NCBI GenBank assembly: GCA_965203835.1
Contig: OZ241919.1
Coordinates: 2,790,001-2,854,000, forward strand
Reading direction: 5' to 3'
Length of the DNA: 64,000 bases
Origin: CBDCFV01 sp965203835
GTDB lineage: Bacteria; Chloroflexota; Dehalococcoidia; Lucifugimonadales; UBA3495
The notes under the pieces are model-generated. The model saw only the letters and a program-made list of their open reading frames with translations. It was not told the DNA's origin and did no database searches. How positions within the stretch are numbered: the stretch's first letter is position 1; the number at the start of each line of letters is the position of its first letter. Shown piece after piece: positions 59,236 through 64,000 of this stretch. The position numbers and the translations under genes are program-made.

Positions 59236-60090
59236 CCGCGCTTCTGGCGAGCTCGACCGCGATACTGCTGCCCAACCACAGGTCTTCGTGCTTGAAGTGG
59301 GTATATGGAGTCTGGGGCGCGTGGAAGCCCTGGATTTGTTCGCCAACCATCCAGAAGCTCACGTTCTGGCCCAGGGTAATCCAATGGTTGTCTTCTTGGC
59401 CGGCCAGGAACAGTTCCAGTTGCTTGTTTATCTCCCGGCGCTTGGCCGGGTCGGTCTCCACCCTCTGCTGCTCGAACCAGGTGTTGACCCGGTCGTTCTC
59501 CCAGTTGGTGAAATTGAGAGCGCCGTCCTTCTGGTAGATGAGCTCCATGGTATAGTCAACGTCAGCCACAGCCCCAATGTGACCCCGGCAGGCCATCTCC
59601 CAGTCGCCTTCCTGGCCGTCGGGGCGGGAGGTGTTGAGGAGACTGTTGTGTTGTGCGTAGGGGTAGACTCGGATGCTCCCGACGATGGCCAGCGCGTTCT
59701 TGAGCTGCCCTGCAAGGAGCGCACATTGATCGGGGTAGGTGGGCAACGCATAGGCCACATCGTACTTGGAATTGACGCCGTCGGGGTACCCGGCCTCAGC
59801 CATTAACCGCCTGGCTTCCTCCAGGTCTGCCCGCCCTTCCGGCGTGTTCTTGGAACGGATGCCCGGCCAGGCCGCGCACTCCTCGAAGGAGTGAGCCAAG
59901 CCCAACAGCGGGCAGCCGACCCTTGAGTTATTGGCAAATATCTGCCGGTTCCAATCCTGGTAGTCAATGGCCAGCGCAATGGCTTTGCGAACGCGCGGGT
60001 CATCGAACGGCTCCTTCTTGACGTTTAGCAACAACCCGTTGTTTCCATAGCGCATGGCCACGGCTCTTATTACATTGCGAGAGTTGCTAG

Positions 60091-61542
60091 TACTACAACG
60101 ACGAGTTAACTGATAGGATAGTTGGCGAGATAGTGACGGGCGGTGTGGGTGATGGATGCGAAGAGCTTTGAGCGGGTTTACGACAGATTCCAGCAATTTC
60201 ACGCCTTGTTTGCGGCCTCCTTCGGCCGCAAGCAGTGGCGGGAGCACAGCGGGAACTATCTTCAGGCGTTGCTGGTGCAGGCCCGGGAGCGGCGCAACGC
60301 TGAGAATCTGTCGGAATCGGTGGGCATCTCGGCCCGGGCGCTGCAGCGATTTCTCAGTGAGGCCCGGTGGTCCGATGAGGCGGTCATCGGCCGGTTGCAG
60401 GAATACCTGGCCCCCAGGCTGGGGCACCCGGAGGGGGTGTGGGTGTTGGACGGCAGCGACTTTCCCAAGCAGGGGAGGAAGTCGGCGGGGGTGAGTCGGC
60501 AGTACTGTGGGAGGCTGGGCAAGGTGGCCAACTGCCAGGCTGGGATGTTTCTGGCCTACGTCAGTCCCCTGGGCCGGGCCCTAGTGGACAAGCGGCTCTA
60601 TCTGCCAGAGAGTTGGACTTCGGATTCGGAACGCTGTGCGGCAGCGGGGGTGCCGGAGGAGCGGCGGAGCTACCGGTCGAAGACGGAACTGGCTTGGGAG
60701 ATGCTGGAGCGGGCCTTGGAACTGGGCCATCTCAGGGCCGAATGGGTTGCCGGAGACGACGCCTTCGGGATGTCGCCGTCCTTCCGGGACTCCCTGGGGG
60801 CCCTGGGGATGCGCTACGTGCTGGACGTTCCGGGCAACACCCCGGTCTGGCCCTTGGAACCGGTTTGGACCAGCCGGGAGTATTCAGGGTTCGGACGCCC
60901 CCGCAAACCCCGGCTGCGGGATGGACAGCGCCGGACCATGGAGCAGCGCAGTGACGGGTTGCCGGAGGAAGTTTGGCGGGAGATCAGGGTGGCGGAGGGA
61001 AGCCAGGGGCCGAGGAGCTATATGTTCAGCGCCCAACGGGTGCGTGCAACCCGCAAGGGCAAACCCGGTGAGGAGATATGGGCCGTCTACCGCCGGAACC
61101 TGGACGGCAGCGAACCCCGCTACTACCTGTCCAATGCTCCCGAAGACACCTCGTTGGAGCTTCTGGCTTACGTGGGCGGCTCTCGGTGGCGCATTGAAAC
61201 GGAGTTCGAAACTGAAAAGGGCGACATGGGGCTGGACGAATACGAGACTCGGAGTTGGGCTGGCTGGCATCACCACATCACCATGTGCCTGCTGGGCGGG
61301 GCCTTCCTGCTGGGCTTGCAGCAGGATTGGGGGGAAAAAGATGCCGCAGATCACCCGCCCCCAGGTGTACCGGGTGGTGCGTGAGATGCTGCCCCAGGAA
61401 CGGTTCGGGCCCAAGGAGTTGCTGCGGTGGCTGAAAGAAACCCAACAGCGCAACCAGCGGGCCAGCCACTCCCATCAAAGACGCCGCTCCGCCCGCCGTG
61501 AAGTCAGGTTGGAACCACCACCCTAAAGCCGTCGTTGTAGTA
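60091..61542 (+). mobile_element. IS701-family insertion sequence, complete ends, CTAG target duplication
   Basis: 1452 bp. Terminal inverted repeats TACTACAACGACG at 60091-60103 and its complement at 61530-61542. CTAG occurs directly outside both ends (60087-60090 and 61543-61546), fitting the 4-bp YTAR duplication known for this family. One transposase gene fills the element. Insertion is recent enough that the interrupted host gene is otherwise intact. Confidence 0.9.
60152..61526 (+). pseudogene. IS701-family DDE transposase with a one-base frame break
   Basis: N-terminal domain SVGISARALQRFLSEARWSD; first Asp in WVLDGSDFPKQGRKSAGVSR; second in WVAGDDAFGMSPSF; catalytic Glu region WRIETEFETEKGDMGLDEYE. 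At the run G6-A5 (61329-61339) the frame changes: unshifted it ends at 61384 in DHPPPGVPGGA; with one base fewer it continues KMPQITRPQVYRVVREMLPQ, RFGPKELLRWLKETQQRN to TAA 61526, the usual family C-terminus. Catalytic residues are all before the break, so activity is uncertain. A sequencing error in the run is possible. Confidence 0.85.
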
Positions 61543-62589
61543 CTAGTGGCAGACTCGACCTCTAAGGCCTGGCTGGGTGACAACACCCGTAACCCGGGGA
61601 AACCGCTGGTCATATCAATTGCGCTGGTTAGCAGAGCGGCGACCACTGTGCTGGGCTCGTTGATTACGAAGTGTTCGATGGAGTCAAGATAGGGCCGCCC
61701 TTCCTTGAAGTAATCTTGGTTCTTGGAGACCTTGTACCTTGCACCCTCCCGGTAAGACTCCAGCACAAAGGGGCCGGATCCCGACCGGTGTTCCATGATG
61801 TTTCCCGGAGAGTTCAGGTCGATGCCCTGTTCCAGCAGGTGCTTGGGCAGCACCTTCACGTAGTCCAGCGCCAGGGACTTGATGAAAGCCCCGGAGAATG
61901 ATGGAAGGTTGAACTGGACAGAGTGATTGTCGACGTGGTTCACGCCGCCGTCATTGGCGACCAGCGTGTAGTTGCGCCAGTAGCCTGACAGACCGGCGGA
62001 GGAGGTTAGGTCGCCGTAGCGCAGCATGGAGTGATGGACGTCCTCGGCGGTCAGGTCCTGGCCGTCCAGCCACTTGATGCCGGGGCGGATGCGGAAGGTG
62101 AAGGTTTTGCCCTCGTCGCTTACCGTCCAGCTTTCGCAGAGGTCGCAGATCACCCGGCCGGTGTCCCTAGTGTCGTACTGCACAATCTGGTTGTACAACT
62201 GGCCCACCACTTGGATGTTGACGGAGTGGAACGGGGACTTGGGATCCCAGCCATAGACGCCGTCAACGACGCTCATTATGAGGTTGCCGCCCGAGGTTGC
62301 CGACGTACTGGTACTGACGGCGCTGGCCGGCGTGACCACGGGCTGGGTGAGCGCATGGCTGTGGGGCATGGTGTTCTGGTCAACCCCCGTAGCGCCCGTA
62401 GCGGTGGCACTGGACTTCGGTGTCTCAATCAGGGCCGGCACAGGAGTTGATGCCCAGGTTGAACCGCAGGTCGCCGCGATGACTATCATGGCTATTACTG
62501 CCCAAGACCAGTGGACTGCCTTGACACACTTTGCCATTGATGCCTCCCGAGCAAACGTAGTAGTGGGTCCCCAGGGGCTTTGCCGCGGC

Positions 62590-63000
62590 TCACCCGAACA
62601 AGTAGAGGTCTATGAGGGCGACCACGTGGGACTTTTTCACACTCCCATCCCCAAAGAGGTAGTCGTCGATGGCCGCGACGACCTCGCTCTTCTCTATCAT
62701 CCCGTTGCGATCATCGTCATACGGAATTCCCAGCGACAATTGCATGGCCGCCGTGTTCCTGTTGCTGTCGGCGTCCTCGGCAACGTCGGCGGCGATGTCC
62801 ACCGTCACCTGGCCGATGGTGTTGGGAGTCACGTCGAAGGTGTAGGAAGCGCCGCTGCCCGAGAAATTACCGGCCGTGCCGTTGCCTACGGCGACGTCGT
62901 CCACGGTGAAACCGGAAACCGCCTTGGTGAAGGTGGCCGCCACCGGGATGGCTGTGCCAATCCGCACCGGGGCCGTGCCGGCGTAGGACACGGTGACACC
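62590..63000 (-). repeat. C-terminal Ig/EF-hand cassette, copy 4
   Basis: Closest to copy 2 upstream of the Ig-like domain (DAPPGVTVSYAGTAPVRIG) and to copies 1 and 3 in the EF-hand part; changes include NGMIEKSE for NGTIEKSE and SVKKSH for SVEKSH. Mixed similarity suggests gene conversion. Confidence 0.9.
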
Positions 63001-64000
63001 CGGCGGAGCGTCCCCCACCGTCACCGTGGTATCGCCGCCGACCGCATGATCGTTCCTGTCAGAATCCCTCAGGGTCCCGGAGAAGGTATGGGGGCCATCC
63101 ACGTCGGACGCGGTAACGGTGTAGGTGAAGGAGGTCTCCCCGCTTAGCGTGAATCTGACCACCTGGCTGTTGCCATCGACCGGGTGGGTGACCGCCCCGT
63201 GAGTGCTGGATAGGTAGCTGAACCCGTTGGGCAGCGTCTCCGTGACCGCTCCGCCGGTGGAACCGTAGTTAGCGGCGGCGATGGTTACCACCACCTGCCC
63301 GCCCGGCGCCACCGAGGCTGGGGAGAAGGACCGGGTGGCGCTCGCGCCCCCCACTGTCACCGTGGTATCGCCGCCGACCGCATGGTCGTTCCTGTCAGAA
63401 TCCCTCATGGTCCCGGAGAAGGTATGGGGACCCTCGACGTCGGACGCGGTAACGGTGTAGGTGAAGGAGGTCTCCTCGCTTAGCGTGAACCTGACTACCT
63501 GGCTGTTGCCATCGACCGGGTGGGTGACCGCCCCGTGAGTGCTGGATAGGTAGCTGAACCCGTTGGGCAGCGTCTCCGTGACCGCTCCGGCGGAACCGTA
63601 GTTGGCGGCGGCGATGGTTACCACAACCTGCCCGCCCGGCGCTACCGAGGCTGCGGAGAAGGACCGGGTGGCGCTCGCGTCCCCCACCGTCACTGTGGTA
63701 TCGCCGCCGACCGCATGATCTTTCCTGTCAGAATCCCTGAGGATCCCGGAGAAGGTATGGGGGCCATCCACGTCGGACGCGGTAACGGTGTAGGTGAAGG
63801 AGGTCTCCCCGCTTAGCGTGAATCTGACCACCTGGCTGTTGCCATCGACCGGGTGGGTGACCGCCCCGTGAGTGCTGGATAGGTAGCTGAACCCGTTGGG
63901 CAGCGTCTCCGTGACCGCTCCGCCGGTGGAACCGTAGTTAGCGGCGGCGATGGTTACCACCACCTGCCCGCCCGGCGCCACCGAGGCTGGGGAGAAGGAC
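62590..64000 (-). CDS. Surface protein with DUF11-like repeats and the Ig/EF-hand cassette; 5' end outside the window
   Basis: About 470 residues visible and open to the right edge. Three DUF11-like domains of about 110 residues (ATRSFS.ASVAPGGQVVVTIA, then ETLPNGFSYLSSTHGAVTHP), nearly identical to one another and to the single such domain in the 54091 protein, are followed by the Ig-like domain and EF-hand end. Signal peptide and start lie upstream. The SBP gene starts 53 bp after its stop on the same strand, so the two may be cotranscribed. Confidence 0.85.
   Translation of the reverse strand, partial: SFSPASVAPGGQVVVTIAAANYGSTGGAVTETLPNGFSYLSSTHGAVTHPVDGNSQVVRFTLSGETSFTYTVTASDVDGPHTFSGILRDSDRKDHAVGGDTTVTVGDASATRSFSAASVAPGGQVVVTIAAANYGSAGAVTETLPNGFSYLSSTHGAVTHPVDGNSQVVRFTLSEETSFTYTVTASDVEGPHTFSGTMRDSDRNDHAVGGDTTVTVGGASATRSFSPASVAPGGQVVVTIAAANYGSTGGAVTETLPNGFSYLSSTHGAVTHPVDGNSQVVRFTLSGETSFTYTVTASDVDGPHTFSGTLRDSDRNDHAVGGDTTVTVGDAPPGVTVSYAGTAPVRIGTAIPVAATFTKAVSGFTVDDVAVGNGTAGNFSGSGASYTFDVTPNTIGQVTVDIAADVAEDADSNRNTAAMQLSLGIPYDDDRNGMIEKSEVVAAIDDYLFGDGSVKKSHVVALIDLYLFG

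Larger units (their letters stand above)
58850..62537 (-). pseudogene. Peptide/nickel-type solute-binding protein fused to an Ig/EF-hand cassette, interrupted by IS701-family element
   Basis: Removing 60091-61542 and one CTAG leaves a continuous 743-codon frame. The ATG at 62537 follows GGGAGG. The N-terminal part has a signal region (WAVIAMIVIAATCGSTWAS) and a family 5 SBP core (GVYGWDPKSPFHSVNIQVVG, GKTFTFRIRPGIKWLDGQDL). The part after the insertion continues with NVKKEPFDDPRVRKAIALAI, RRLMAEAGYPDGVN and TDPAKRREINKQLELFLAGQ. Where an ordinary SBP ends (HEDLWLGSS), the shared Ig-like and EF-hand cassette is joined. Family 5 SBPs deliver oligopeptides or metals to ABC importers; no permease genes are in the window. 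Confidence 0.85.

Noticed and set aside
61329..61341. Programmed -1 frameshifting in the IS701 transposase
   Set aside because: The C-terminal frame is reached by skipping one base, not by a -1 slip, and IS701-family transposases are normally single-frame.
1..64000. tRNA, rRNA or known riboswitch genes
   Set aside because: No T-loop/anticodon arrangement, rRNA signature or familiar riboswitch core was noticed on either strand; a covariance-model scan was not possible here.

Overview
The window is a high-G+C bacterial segment dominated by very large exported proteins. Leucine-rich, fibronectin III, cadherin-like, GLUG and beta-propeller repeat proteins sit beside Thr/Pro-linked lipoproteins, with small-gene islands and mobile-element debris between them. 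The mix suggests an uncultured member of the Chloroflexota (Dehalococcoidia/SAR202-like, possibly host- or particle-associated). The clues are lipoproteins with Thr-Pro linkers, dockerin-like EF-hand C-termini and many PD40/LRR repeats. This assignment is inference: there is no rRNA or other marker gene here, and I found no tRNA.

Layout. 1-2.7 kb: 3' part of a eukaryote-like cytochrome P450, then small genes (a HEPN/PaREP1-like fusion, a DUF6998-like protein, a 25-residue membrane peptide). 2.7-14 kb: minus-strand surface proteins built from 'ATRSF' (DUF11-like) or cadherin-like repeats, ending in a 5'-truncated GLUG/PKD/FN3 gene. 14-15.4 kb: gene remains (SDR, coiled coil, IS630 and MarR fragments). 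15.4-19 kb: small accessory genes, a Cys-rich lipoprotein with an apparent ATT start, a frameshifted HNH nuclease, a SurA-N-like protein, and a CRISPR-like repeat pair. 19-28 kb: a 2004-residue LRR lipoprotein and a triple TolB-like propeller lipoprotein. 28-33 kb: more lipoproteins (one a paralogue of that at 16 kb), an IS5 remnant and a five-gene cluster of small unknowns. 33-45 kb: a second LRR lipoprotein with a decayed RCC1-type tail, a small membrane protein, an eight-FN3 protein and another large secreted protein. 45-49 kb: a PQQ-type sugar dehydrogenase lipoprotein divergent from a histidine kinase/response regulator pair. 49-57 kb: two surface proteins in tandem plus a stub of a third. 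57-64 kb: a truncated copy of the response regulator, hicAB, a solute-binding-protein gene interrupted by an intact-ended IS701-family element, and the 3' part of another surface protein.

Two patterns tie the window together. First, five intergenic regions carry the same promoter architecture: a dyad of the form CGTG-N7-CACG, usually 9 bp upstream of a -35 box, then a 16-17 bp spacer containing GCATNA or a close variant, then a TATAAT-like -10. Four of the five face secreted or membrane protein genes, which suggests a surface-protein regulon; the neighbouring two-component system is one candidate regulator. Second, a near-identical block of about 400 bp, encoding an Ig-like domain plus a C-terminal EF-hand (dockerin-like) module, ends four different genes including the solute-binding protein. 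It looks like a recombining C-terminal cassette. Tandem duplications inside coding regions (periods 549, 780, 873 and 1569 bp) show active repeat turnover. Three frame breaks fall at or next to homopolymer runs, so sequencing error must be excluded before calling those genes dead.
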